Shown piece by piece: positions 50,204 to 59,027 of a stretch of DNA of 64,000 bases; within the stretch, counting starts at the first letter, position 1, and every line of letters starts with the position of its first letter. The stretch covers positions 434,001 through 498,000 of the forward strand of contig NZ_WAIE01000001.1 of assembly GCF_008830225.1 (NCBI RefSeq), written 5' to 3'. This DNA comes from Pseudodesulfovibrio senegalensis. Its GTDB lineage: Bacteria; Desulfobacterota; Desulfovibrionia; Desulfovibrionales; Desulfovibrionaceae. The position numbers were made by a program, and so were the translations under genes. The notes beneath the pieces are model-generated. The model made no database searches, was not told the origin of the DNA, and saw nothing but the letters and a program-made list of their open reading frames with translations.

Positions 50204-50943
50204 TTCCTTTCCTGCCACCATGTCTGCATGCGCGCCACTTCGCGGTCGTCCGAGGCGCGGAACAGCGCATGCCGTGCCGTGCCGTCGTCCTGCGGGCTGC
50301 ACAGGGCGACCAGCTCTTCCCCGGCGTGGCATTCGGCCCGGAACTGCACGTCCGCGGCCACGCATTGCCGGGTTTCCTTCCATTCGACCGGGCACGATTC
50401 CAGTAGAAATTCCACCTGCCGGATGCTGTTTACGTGGCGGTTCACGTCTTCGTCGCCCTGCCGGGCCAGCACATTTGCCCGGTGCTCGCCTTCGCGGATG
50501 CGTTTGACGGCGCGCGATTCGAATTCCAGTGCCCGGTCCCGTTCGGGGCTTTTTCGTTTGGCCATGATTTCCTCGGCGTTCACGGCCTTGCGCGACTCCA
50601 GGTCGATGATGGCCCATGCGCTGGTAGCCCGGCCCACTATGCGGTCGTCGAGCCGGATTTCGTAGTCGCGTGTGGCTGCCGTGCGGCCCGCGCCCGAGGG
50701 CCAGGTGGTCACGTCCACGACCTCGCCGAAGGCGGGCAGGGCGTCCATGCGCAAAAAGGCACGCACCAATACCCACGCGCAGCCCATGGCGTGCAGGTCC
50801 GCATAGCCGAAGCCGAGGCGTTCGGCATGCATGGAGGCAATGTCCTGCAAATGGTTGCATAGGGGCGGGATCGTGACTTTCCAGTCGTACCCGGTTTCAT
50901 AGGACCGTATGCGGTAGGGTTGGGTGAATAGGAGTTCGTTCAT
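50200..50943 (-). CDS. Acyl-ACP thioesterase family protein
   Basis: 247 residues from ATG 50943 with AAAGGAAG. Double hotdog layout: first half YRIRSYETGYDWKVTIPPL, HLQDIASMHAERLGFGY, WVLVRAFLRM; second half with DVNRHVNSIRQVEFLLESCP, which holds the catalytic Asn/His region (VNRHVNS). It releases free fatty acid from acyl-ACP. Likely forms a two-gene operon with the acetyltransferase. Confidence 0.9.
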   Translation of the reverse strand: MNELLFTQPYRIRSYETGYDWKVTIPPLCNHLQDIASMHAERLGFGYADLHAMGCAWVLVRAFLRMDALPAFGEVVDVTTWPSGAGRTAATRDYEIRLDDRIVGRATSAWAIIDLESRKAVNAEEIMAKRKSPERDRALEFESRAVKRIREGEHRANVLARQGDEDVNRHVNSIRQVEFLLESCPVEWKETRQCVAADVQFRAECHAGEELVALCSPQDDGTARHALFRASDDREVARMQTWWQERK

Positions 50944-51090
50944 GTGTGCTTCCTTTGCGGGAATGTGTTGGCGAAAAGAATGTGAACTTTGCAATACACC
51001 GGGGGCGGGCAGGGGGCAACCACGTTGGCGTGGAATCAGAACATGGTGCGGAATCCCGACGCTTGCGAACAGCGTGGAGCCGTGCCCTGT

Positions 51091-51684
51091 TTATCCGAGA
51101 AAGTTGCGGATGCCCGTGAACATGATCTGGGCGGAGAGTGCCGAGAGCACCAGCCCGGTGATTTTCTGGAGCATGGACAGGCCCATTTTGCCCACCAGCC
51201 TGCGGATGGCCGGGCCGAGCAGCAGGAGCAGGCCCACGGACATGCCCGCCGCCACCATGGCCGCGCCGCCCAGCAGCTTGGCCGCGGTGGTGTGCAGTTC
51301 CGCGCCCAGAATCAGCAGCGTACCGATGGTGGCCGGGCCGATGGTCACGGGCATGGCCAGCGGTACCACGGAAATGTCGCCGTCGTCTTCGGGCGTGTCC
51401 GGTCCGGATTTGCCGCTGACAAGCTGCACCGCGGAAAGGAACAGCAGTGCCCCGGCCCCGATGCGGAACGCGTCCAGCGTAATGCCCAGCGTGGCGAATA
51501 TCTTGTTGCCCACGGAGTAGAGCACCAGTCCGATGATGATGGCGGCCACGGCAACGCGGATGGCTATGCGCCGTTGTTCGGGCAGTTCCATGCCCTTGGT
51601 CATGGACAGGAACACCGTGAGCACGAAGAACGGCGTGAGCAGGAAGAACAGTTTTATGTACAGGCTGAAAAATAGGGAAATCAT
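51091..51684 (-). CDS. MarC family integral membrane protein
   Basis: 197 residues with six predicted helices. LFFLLTPFFVLTVFLSMTKG at the N-terminus, VPLAMPVTIGPATIGTLLI in the middle and the C-terminal FTGIRNFL fit the MarC/UPF0056 family. Function in general is unclear, and the old link to multiple antibiotic resistance was not upheld. It is transcribed away from the sigma-54 regulator. Confidence 0.9.
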   Translation of the reverse strand: MISLFFSLYIKLFFLLTPFFVLTVFLSMTKGMELPEQRRIAIRVAVAAIIIGLVLYSVGNKIFATLGITLDAFRIGAGALLFLSAVQLVSGKSGPDTPEDDGDISVVPLAMPVTIGPATIGTLLILGAELHTTAAKLLGGAAMVAAGMSVGLLLLLGPAIRRLVGKMGLSMLQKITGLVLSALSAQIMFTGIRNFLG

Positions 51685-51804
51685 GGGATTGATTTTTCCA
51701 GAATCGGAAACCGGAGGCAAGCGGGAATGTACGTTTCCGGCCACAGATGCCCAATTGTGTCTGCATGGTTGCCCAAGCGCGATTCTGCCTGTAGATTCAT
51801 GCCC

Positions 51805-53592
51805 ATGCTGAATGAAATACGGTCGTATGTGAAGCGGTCCGCGCAGGTGATCGCACAGGTGGTTGGCATTGACGTGGAAGTGGTGGACGCCCGTCTGGTG
51901 CGTCTGGCTGGCACCGGGGTGTATGCCTCGGGCGTGGGCAGCAGCATCAGTGAAGAGGGCGAGGTATACCGGCATGTCATGGACACCCGGACTCCGCTGA
52001 TCATGGACAATCCCCGCGAGCACCCCCTGTGCCGCGACTGCCCCAACCGCGACGAATGCCGCGAGGTGCTTTCCGTGTGCACGCCCATCACGGACGGCGC
52101 GGACGTGGCCGGGGTCATCGGGCTGGTCTGTTTTGACGAGCGCGAGCGGCAGCGTATTCTGGACAACCGCCAGACCTATCTGGATTTCATCGACCGCATG
52201 GCCGACATGCTTTCCCACAAGATGGCGGACCGCCGGGAACACGCACGTGCCGAGGAGCTGCTGGACATGATGATGCAGGTGGTGGACGTGAACAACCGGG
52301 GCATCGTGGTCTTTGACGCCGCGGGCCGGGTTTCGTTCATCAACCGGCAGGCGCGGCGCGAGCTGGATATGGAAACCGGAGCTGGGCTGAGCGACGCTCT
52401 GCCCGAACTGCAGGTGGAACGCACCGGGGATTACGTTTCCGACCTTGAGGAATTCGTGGTCAACGTGCACGGCATGCGGCGCACGCTGGTGGGCAGGATG
52501 CAGGATCTGCCGCCCGGCAGTTCGGAATTTTCGCGGGTGCTGGTATTCGAGACCCTGCCGCGCGTGGCCCGGCGCATGTCACAGTTTGCGGACGGGGTGG
52601 AGCGCACCGGGCTGGATGCGATCCTTGGCCGTTCGCGCAGCATCAAGGCGCTCAAGGCCCAGATCCGGCGGGTGGCCGCGTCCACGTCCACGGTGCTGGT
52701 GACCGGGGAATCCGGCACGGGCAAGGAGCTGGTGGCCCGGGCCATCCATGCGTCCAGCGACCGCAACGACCAGCCGTTCATTGCCATCAACTGCGGCGCA
52801 TTGCCCGACAATCTTCTGGAAAGCGAATTGTTCGGCTACACGCGCGGCGCATTCACCGGGGCCAACCCCAAGGGCAAGATCGGCAAGTTCGAGCTGGCCC
52901 ACGGCGGAGTCATTTTTCTGGACGAGATCGGAACCCTGCCCCTGTACCTGCAGGTCAAGCTGCTGCGCGTATTGCAGGAACGCCAGTTCTGCCGCCTCGG
53001 GTCCAACCGGCTCATCCATGTGGACATCCGGGTCATCGCCGCGTCCAATGAAAATCTTGGTGAGTTGATCACCCAGGGCCGGTTCCGCGAAGATCTTTTC
53101 TACCGCCTGAACGTCATCCCGCTGGAAACACCGCCCCTGCGCGAGCGTCCCGAGGATCTGGCCGTACTGGGCGCATTTTTCCTGAACCGCTACTGCGAAC
53201 GCTTCGGCAAGCAGTCCGCGCCCCTGCATGAATCCGTGCTGGCCGCGTTCCGCGAGTACGACTGGCCGGGCAACGTGCGCGAGTTCGAGAACGCCATCGA
53301 ATACATGGTCAACATGATGCCGGACGGCGGTCCCGTGCATCCGGGGCTGTTGCCGGGCAAGCTGCTGGACGCGCTGGGCCGGGCCTCATCTGCGGCGCAA
53401 CCGGCCGGGGAATCCGAGGCCGGGACAGACCCGCAACTGCTGCCGCTCAAGGTGCTGGAACGCCGTGCCGTGCGCGATGCGCTGCAACATTTCGGCGCGG
53501 ACACCCGGGGCAAGAAGCTGGCTGCGGAGTCCTTGCAGATCGGCATCGCCACCCTGTACCGCAAGATCAAGGAATACGATCTCAAGCTCTGA
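51805..53592 (+). CDS. Sigma-54-dependent transcriptional regulator with cysteine-bearing sensor and PAS domain
   Basis: 595 residues from ATG 51805 (ATG 51799 also possible). Sensor region residues 1-150 with a cysteine cluster (CRDCPNRDECREVLSVC), a PAS domain (about 155-270), then AAA+: Walker A GESGTGKE, GAFTGA, Walker B VIFLDEIGT, and a C-terminal Fis HTH (AAESLQIGIATLYRKIKE). The cysteine-bearing sensor resembles CodH/PrdR-type activators and could bind a metal or sense redox. Position suggests control of the purine genes; no good -24/-12 site was confirmed. Confidence 0.9.
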   Translation: MLNEIRSYVKRSAQVIAQVVGIDVEVVDARLVRLAGTGVYASGVGSSISEEGEVYRHVMDTRTPLIMDNPREHPLCRDCPNRDECREVLSVCTPITDGADVAGVIGLVCFDERERQRILDNRQTYLDFIDRMADMLSHKMADRREHARAEELLDMMMQVVDVNNRGIVVFDAAGRVSFINRQARRELDMETGAGLSDALPELQVERTGDYVSDLEEFVVNVHGMRRTLVGRMQDLPPGSSEFSRVLVFETLPRVARRMSQFADGVERTGLDAILGRSRSIKALKAQIRRVAASTSTVLVTGESGTGKELVARAIHASSDRNDQPFIAINCGALPDNLLESELFGYTRGAFTGANPKGKIGKFELAHGGVIFLDEIGTLPLYLQVKLLRVLQERQFCRLGSNRLIHVDIRVIAASNENLGELITQGRFREDLFYRLNVIPLETPPLRERPEDLAVLGAFFLNRYCERFGKQSAPLHESVLAAFREYDWPGNVREFENAIEYMVNMMPDGGPVHPGLLPGKLLDALGRASSAAQPAGESEAGTDPQLLPLKVLERRAVRDALQHFGADTRGKKLAAESLQIGIATLYRKIKEYDLKL

Positions 53593-53699
53593 CGGCAGGT
53601 CGCATCGCCTGAAAAAAAGTATGGTTTCCCCTTGCTTGTTAGGGGCCGAAATAATACATTGAACCCGCCCTGTACGGCAGGGCATGGAGGAAGACGACA

Positions 53700-54077
53700 A
53701 TGTCCAAACAGATCATCAGCACGGAAAACGCCCCTTCGGCCGTGGGCCCCTATTCCCAGGCGGTTCGCCACGGGGACATGATTTTCGTTTCCGGGCAGAT
53801 TCCGGTTAATCCCGAGACCAAGACCATGCCGGAATCCTCCGAAGATCAGGCCAGACAGTGTCTGAACAACCTCAAGGCCATCCTTGAGGAGGCCGGTTCC
53901 GGCATGGACAAGATCATCCGTGCGGGTATTTTTCTTACCGATCTCGGCGATTTCGCCACGGTCAACGAAGTGTACGCCAGCTTCTTTGACGGGGATTATC
54001 CGGCCCGGGCCTGCGTGGAAGTATCCAAGCTGCCGCTGGGCGCCAATGTCGAGATCGAGTGTGTGGCGTACGTATAG
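53700..54077 (+). CDS. RidA family deaminase
   Basis: 125 residues, ribosome site GGAGGAAG. Conserved stretches: APSAVGPYSQAV-type start (here APSAVGPYSQAVRHG), FVSGQIPVNP, and the C-terminal ACVEVSKLPLGANVEIECVA with the catalytic Arg replaced by context A-C-V-E-V; the key Arg of RidA (in R-x-C/V) precedes it as ARACVEV. It hydrolyses reactive enamine/imine intermediates, fitting a nitrogen-catabolic cluster. Confidence 0.93.
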   Translation: MSKQIISTENAPSAVGPYSQAVRHGDMIFVSGQIPVNPETKTMPESSEDQARQCLNNLKAILEEAGSGMDKIIRAGIFLTDLGDFATVNEVYASFFDGDYPARACVEVSKLPLGANVEIECVAYV

Positions 54078-54220
54078 GCATCCGGGTTCAGAGGGACCCA
54101 TAGGCCGTCCGGTCTTTGGCGTGGGCAACGCCGAGGCGGGTTTCGGACGGTCGGCCATGACAACCTCCGTGTATCAAAGCATGTAATGGCCATCTCGTGA
54201 GCCGGTCCCTCGGCCTATCA

Positions 54221-54277
54221 CCGGAAGCAGACGCACTTGGTCGGGCAATACCCCGTGTGTCTGCTTCCGGTTTTTTC
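54221..54277 (+). terminator. Intrinsic terminator between ridA-like gene and adenine deaminase
   Basis: CCGGAAGCAGAC (54221-54232) pairs with GTCTGCTTCCGG (54259-54270), followed by TTTTTT. The next gene starts 84 bases later, so ade should have its own promoter or be read through. Confidence 0.85.
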
Positions 54278-54360
54278 ATGCCGATGCCTTTTGCCGCTGT
54301 CTGTGGTATTGCGGCAATAAACCGCAAGACAACCATCCACGTCCGAGGAGGCGGGAACCG

Positions 54361-56109
54361 ATGAACACCTTTCGCATGAATCCCGAAGAACAGAAAAAGC
54401 TGGTGGACATGGCCGCGGGGCGCATTCCCGCCGACCTTCTGGTGACCAACGCCCGCGTGGTGGACGTGTTTTCCCGGCAGGTGGTTCACGGTTCGCTGGC
54501 CGTGGGCTGCGGGCGCATCCTGGGCATGGGCGACTACGAGGCGCGCGAAACCCTGGACGCGGGCGGCGCCTATGTTGTCCCCGGCCTGATCGACGCGCAT
54601 GTGCACATTGAATCCTCGCTGGTGGCTCCGCCGGAATTCGCCCGGGCCGTGGTGCCCCATGGCGTGACCACGGTCATCGCCGACCCGCATGAGATCGCCA
54701 ACGTGCGCGGTTTGACGGGCATCCGCTACATGCTGGACGCCTCGCGCGATCTGCCTTTGGGCGTTTTCGTGATGCTGCCGTCCTGCGTACCGGCCACGGC
54801 CGGAGAACACGCCGGAGCCGTGCTGCACGCCGCTGATCTGGCCGAACTCATTGACGACCCGTTCGTGGGCGGCATCGGCGAGGTCATGGATTATCCTGCC
54901 GTGGCTGGCGGCGACCCGCAGGTGCTGGCCAAGATCGCGCTCGGCCTTTCGCGGAACAAGGTGGTGGACGGCCACAGCCCCATGCTCACCGGCATGGACC
55001 TGAACGCCTATGCCGCGGCCGGGGTCATGACCGACCATGAGTGTTCCTCGCTGGAGGAAATGCAGGACCGCATTGCCCGGGGAATGTACGTGCTGCTGCG
55101 CGAGGGCTCGGCAGCGCGCGACCTGCAGTACCTCGTGCCCGGCGTGAACACGGCCAACTGCAGCCGGTGCGTGTTCTGCACGGACGACCGCCAGCCCGCA
55201 GACCTGCTGGAAAACGGCAGCATCGACAACAACATCCGCATGGCCGTGTCCATGGGGCTTGATCCGCTCATGGCCGTGACCATGGCCACGCTCAACGCGG
55301 CCCAGTGTTACGGGCTGCGGGACAAGGGCGCGCTGGCTCCGGGGCGCGACGCGGACTTTTTGCTGGTGGACGATCTCGAGAATTTCGAGGCGCGCGCCGT
55401 GTATGCCGGCGGAAAGCTGGTGGCTAAAAACCGGACCATGCTGGCCGAGCTGCCCGATCCGGACAACACCCCGGTGCTGGACACCGTGAACATCCGCCCG
55501 GTTACGCAGGCGGACCTATCCCTTGAACTTGAATGCCCGCGTGCCAACGTCATCGGCATCCAGCCGCACAGCCTCGTGACCGAGGCACTTGTGCGCGACG
55601 TGGTCACCGATGAATCCGGCGCGTTTTCCTGTGCAAAGAATCCCGGTCTGCTCAAGCTGGCCGTGGTGGAACGTCACCACGCAACCGGCAACGTGGGCGT
55701 GGGCATTATCGAGAATTACGGCCTGACCAACGGGGCCGTGGCCACCACCGTGGCCCACGATTCCCACAATATCGTGGTCTGCGGCGACAACGACCACGAC
55801 ATGCTCGCGGCAATAAGCGACATCGAAGCCATGGGCGGCGGCATCACCCTTGTGCGCGCCGGCAAGGTTGTGGCCCATTTGCCCCTTGCCGTGGGCGGGC
55901 TCATGTCCGAGCACGACGCCGGGCATGTTGCCGAACAGCTGGAACGCATGAACCGCATGGCCCGGGAAGAGTTTTCCGTGAACCCGGACCTTGAGCCGTT
56001 CATGACCCTGAGCTTCATGACCCTGCCGGTGATCCCGGAACTCAAGCTCACGGATTCCGGGCTGTTCGACGTGCGTTCCTTTTCGCTGGTTCCGGTGTGC
56101 GCCTCGTGA
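54361..56109 (+). CDS. ade: Adenine deaminase
   Basis: 582 residues, ribosome site GAGGAGG. Amidohydrolase features: GLIDAHVHIESS metal site, ADPHEIANV, DGHSPMLTG, TDHECSS, and FCTDDRQPADLL. The C-terminal Ade-specific domain includes NVGVGIIENYGLTNGAVATT in shorter pieces and SHNIVVCGDND. It converts adenine to hypoxanthine, feeding the hydroxylase downstream in the cluster. Its stop overlaps the next gene's GTG. Confidence 0.96.
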   Translation: MNTFRMNPEEQKKLVDMAAGRIPADLLVTNARVVDVFSRQVVHGSLAVGCGRILGMGDYEARETLDAGGAYVVPGLIDAHVHIESSLVAPPEFARAVVPHGVTTVIADPHEIANVRGLTGIRYMLDASRDLPLGVFVMLPSCVPATAGEHAGAVLHAADLAELIDDPFVGGIGEVMDYPAVAGGDPQVLAKIALGLSRNKVVDGHSPMLTGMDLNAYAAAGVMTDHECSSLEEMQDRIARGMYVLLREGSAARDLQYLVPGVNTANCSRCVFCTDDRQPADLLENGSIDNNIRMAVSMGLDPLMAVTMATLNAAQCYGLRDKGALAPGRDADFLLVDDLENFEARAVYAGGKLVAKNRTMLAELPDPDNTPVLDTVNIRPVTQADLSLELECPRANVIGIQPHSLVTEALVRDVVTDESGAFSCAKNPGLLKLAVVERHHATGNVGVGIIENYGLTNGAVATTVAHDSHNIVVCGDNDHDMLAAISDIEAMGGGITLVRAGKVVAHLPLAVGGLMSEHDAGHVAEQLERMNRMAREEFSVNPDLEPFMTLSFMTLPVIPELKLTDSGLFDVRSFSLVPVCAS

Positions 56110-56744
56110 GCGTGACGGAATCCGCGACGCCATGCACCGTGGCCGGAATCGTGCTGGCCGCCGGGCAGTCCTCGCGCATGGGGCGCAACAAGATGCTTTT
56201 GCCCGTGGCCGAAACGCCCATGGTCTGTCATGTGCTGGAAGCGGCTTTGCAGGGCGGCCTTGCTCCGGTGGTGCTGGTCACAGGCAACGAATCGGAGCGT
56301 GTGCTGCGGGCCGTGCGCGATTATTTTTCGGGCCGGAATGTGGATCAGCAAATCGTGGTGCGGGAAAATCGGGAATATGCTTCGGGCCAGTCCGCGTCGC
56401 TGCGGACCGGGCTGGACGCGTTGCCGGAACAGTGCATCGGGGCCATGTTCCTGCTCGGTGACCAGCCCCTTGTGCGCGCGGACACCGTGCGCACGCTGGC
56501 CCAAGCCTTTGTGCACGAACCGGACCGCTGGGTGGCTCCGGAACATGCCGGGCAACGCGGCAATCCGGTCATTGCGCCGTGTTCATGGTTCGGCCGTATT
56601 CGCGCGCTGACCGGCGACACCGGGCCGCGTGCCTATCTTGGGAAGACCGAGGCCCGGCTCATGCGCGTGTGTGTGGACGATCCCGGCGTTGTGCGCGATG
56701 TGGACACGCCCGACGAGTACACGGCTCTGAACCGACTTTTCTGA
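56106..56744 (+). CDS. MocA-like molybdenum cofactor nucleotidyltransferase
   Basis: 212 residues from GTG 56106, overlapping the ade stop (GTGA). NTP-transferase motif GIVLAAGQSSRMGRNKMLLP, FLLGDQPLV and GQRGNPVIAP are those of MocA/YgfJ-type enzymes that make molybdopterin cytosine dinucleotide. Some relatives in selenium-hydroxylase clusters have an undefined cofactor-maturation role. It converges on yqeC. Confidence 0.9.
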   Translation: MSVTESATPCTVAGIVLAAGQSSRMGRNKMLLPVAETPMVCHVLEAALQGGLAPVVLVTGNESERVLRAVRDYFSGRNVDQQIVVRENREYASGQSASLRTGLDALPEQCIGAMFLLGDQPLVRADTVRTLAQAFVHEPDRWVAPEHAGQRGNPVIAPCSWFGRIRALTGDTGPRAYLGKTEARLMRVCVDDPGVVRDVDTPDEYTALNRLF

Positions 56745-56782
56745 ATGCGCGGGGCATGGTTTTCGCGTGCCCCGGCAATCCG

Positions 56783-57553
56783 TCAATATACCAGCTTGTA
56801 GCGGCCTTCGTGGATGGAGGCGATGCACCACAGGTCGGGCATGGTGCCTTCCAGCTTCTTGGCCGCGCGGATGATGTGGTGCGCGCCACGTTCGGCCTCG
56901 GGCAGGTCCATCTTGTTCAGGAATACGATACGCCGCGCCGATTCCGGGCAGCCCTTGAACAGGCCGCCGGGAAGGACTGCGAGCCGGGCCATGCATGTGG
57001 CCGTGACCGTGGTGCCCAGCTCGATGCCCGTGAGCTGCGAAACGATTTCCGGCCGGAACACCCACCGTTTTTCCAGTGGTTTGCCCAGTGCGTCCAGCCC
57101 CATGACCGCGATGCAGACATCGGTTTTTTCCGGGATGACCGGTTCGTGTTCGTCCGGGGCCTTCAGGGATTTGCGTGCCGCACCGTCCGCCTCGATGATC
57201 ACGTGGGCCGCTGCCGCCACCCGGGGCAGATCCTGCGCGGTTTCCGCGGTCACGCCTTCCAGTTTGCTCACGCCGGGCAGGTAACGATGTGCGGCCGTGA
57301 TGTGGCCGGTCTTGTCCAGCCGGCGTTTCAGGTCCGTGGAAAAGCCTTTTTTGCCGATTTCAAGGGACAGCCCCCCGGTTTCATCGCGGTGGGGCGGAAA
57401 GATTCGGGTCGTGGTGGTGGATACCACCCGTTTTCCGGCCTCGGCCAGCTCCCGGGCCAGCAGGTACATGAGCGAGGTTTTGCCGCCGCCGCCCGTGAGG
57501 GAGATGAGTTGTTCGCCGGGGTTGATCAGTTCCGAAACGTTCTGGATGCGCAT
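56783..57553 (-). CDS. yqeC: Selenium-dependent hydroxylase accessory protein YqeC
   Basis: 256 residues from the ATG at 57553. P-loop LTGGGGKTSLMYLLA, STTTTRIFPP, IIEADGAARKSLKAP and the C-terminal VFLNKMDLPE match YqeC, the marker of labile-selenium molybdenum hydroxylases. Last gene of the minus-strand purine operon, 20 bases after the aminohydrolase. Confidence 0.93.
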   Translation of the reverse strand: MRIQNVSELINPGEQLISLTGGGGKTSLMYLLARELAEAGKRVVSTTTTRIFPPHRDETGGLSLEIGKKGFSTDLKRRLDKTGHITAAHRYLPGVSKLEGVTAETAQDLPRVAAAAHVIIEADGAARKSLKAPDEHEPVIPEKTDVCIAVMGLDALGKPLEKRWVFRPEIVSQLTGIELGTTVTATCMARLAVLPGGLFKGCPESARRIVFLNKMDLPEAERGAHHIIRAAKKLEGTMPDLWCIASIHEGRYKLVY

Positions 57554-57573
57554 TGCGTGTCTGTTTTCCTGTT

Positions 57574-58944
57574 TCACTGTTGCCCGAAGAGCGGGCGGAT
57601 GGTTTTGTTGTCGAGCATTTTTGCGCACAATGCGTTGGCTTCGGCAACGGTCTGTTGCATGTCGATGGTGGTCAGTTTTCCTTCACGCAGCAGCAGGCGG
57701 CCGTTGACCATGGTGTGGGTCACGTCCCGGCCCGAGGCTGCATAGACCAGCAGGGAGGCGGGATCGCGTTGCACGGTGGGCGCGGCATGGAGCGTTTGCG
57801 GGTCCACCACGGTGATGTCCGCGCGCTTGCCCGGCTCGATGCTGCCGATTTCCTTTTCCAGTCCCAGCGCGCGAGCTCCGCCGATGGTGGCCATTTCCAG
57901 CACCGTGGAAGCTGGCAGGGCCGTGGGTGAAAGTTGCCGCACCTTCTGCAGCAATGCGGCGTGGCGCATTTCCAGAAACATGTCAAGATTGTTGTTGCAG
58001 GGGCCGCCGTCGCAGCCAAGGGAAACGCTGGTTCCCATTTCAAGCATTTCAGTCACGTGCGCCATGCCGGACGCAAGCTTCATGTTGCAGGTGGGGCAGT
58101 GCAGCACGTGCAGGCCCGTGTCTGCGGCAATGTCCATTTCCTGCTGGTCCAGCCAGATGCAATGGGCCAGCGCGAGGTTCGGTCCGGTGAGCCCCAGCTT
58201 GTGCAGGTAGGTCAGGTTGCGCATGCCGCGTTCCTGCTCCACCAGCGCGATTTCCCCGCGGTTTTCCGAGGCATGGGTGTGGACCATGACTCCGTGGTGG
58301 CGGGCCATGTCGCGTACGCTGGTGAGCAGTTTTTCCGTGCAGGAGACAACAAAGCGCGGGGCGAATGCGTAGCGGATGCGGCCTTCGGCCGTATCGTGCC
58401 AGCGTTGGAGCGTGGCTTCGGATTCGCGGATGGATTGGTCCGTGTCTTCCATGAGTCCGCCGGGCACGCCCTGGCCGTGGTCCATCATGCACTTGCCGAT
58501 AACCGCCCGGAACCCGGTGTCGCGCACGGTTTCGCCCACGGCGTCCGTGTGGTTCACGGTACCCATGTCCAGGATGCAGGTGGTGCCGCCCCGGACCAGC
58601 TCGGCAATGCCGAGGCGTGCGGAAATGGCGTTGGTGTCGTGGTCGTGCTGTGCTTCCAGCGGCCAGATGCGCTTGCCCAGCCAGTCCATGAGCTCGAGGT
58701 CGTCGGCCAGCCCGCGAAACAGGGTCTGGGTCAGGTGCAGGTGGGTCTGGATCAGGCCGGGAATGACGATGCGGTCTGTGGCGTCCACGATTTCGTCCAC
58801 CGTGCCCATGTCGGAGTGTGCGGCAAGGTTCGCGTCCACGCGTTCTATGCGGCCGTGGCGCACCAGCACGTCCGCGTTCGTCAGCACCTCGCGACGCGGG
58901 TTCATGGTTACCACGGTTCCGTTCTGTATCAGTATGCAGCTCAT
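57574..58944 (-). CDS. TRZ/ATZ-family aminohydrolase (purine-type deaminase)
   Basis: 456 residues. Metal and catalytic motifs: PGLIQTHLHLTQTLFRG, HTHASENRGE, LAHCIWLDQQE, HCPTCNMKLASG and GCDGGPCNNNLDMF. This is the SsnA/guanine deaminase/8-oxoguanine deaminase branch. From context I favour deamination of guanine or a related purine to xanthine, but adenosine-derivative deaminases look similar. Confidence 0.88.
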   Translation of the reverse strand: MSCILIQNGTVVTMNPRREVLTNADVLVRHGRIERVDANLAAHSDMGTVDEIVDATDRIVIPGLIQTHLHLTQTLFRGLADDLELMDWLGKRIWPLEAQHDHDTNAISARLGIAELVRGGTTCILDMGTVNHTDAVGETVRDTGFRAVIGKCMMDHGQGVPGGLMEDTDQSIRESEATLQRWHDTAEGRIRYAFAPRFVVSCTEKLLTSVRDMARHHGVMVHTHASENRGEIALVEQERGMRNLTYLHKLGLTGPNLALAHCIWLDQQEMDIAADTGLHVLHCPTCNMKLASGMAHVTEMLEMGTSVSLGCDGGPCNNNLDMFLEMRHAALLQKVRQLSPTALPASTVLEMATIGGARALGLEKEIGSIEPGKRADITVVDPQTLHAAPTVQRDPASLLVYAASGRDVTHTMVNGRLLLREGKLTTIDMQQTVAEANALCAKMLDNKTIRPLFGQQ

Positions 58945-59027
58945 GGTTTTCCTCGTTGCTCGTGAAATCGGCTCCGTTCCCGGAGAGGGAGCGGAGCCGA
59001 ACAGCGTTGCGATGTCCTCTCTTGGCT

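Noticed and set aside
53612-53640. Possible sigma-54 promoter (TGG...TTGC) upstream of the RidA-like gene
   Set aside because: The GG to GC spacing is one base short of the required geometry and the flanking bases do not match.
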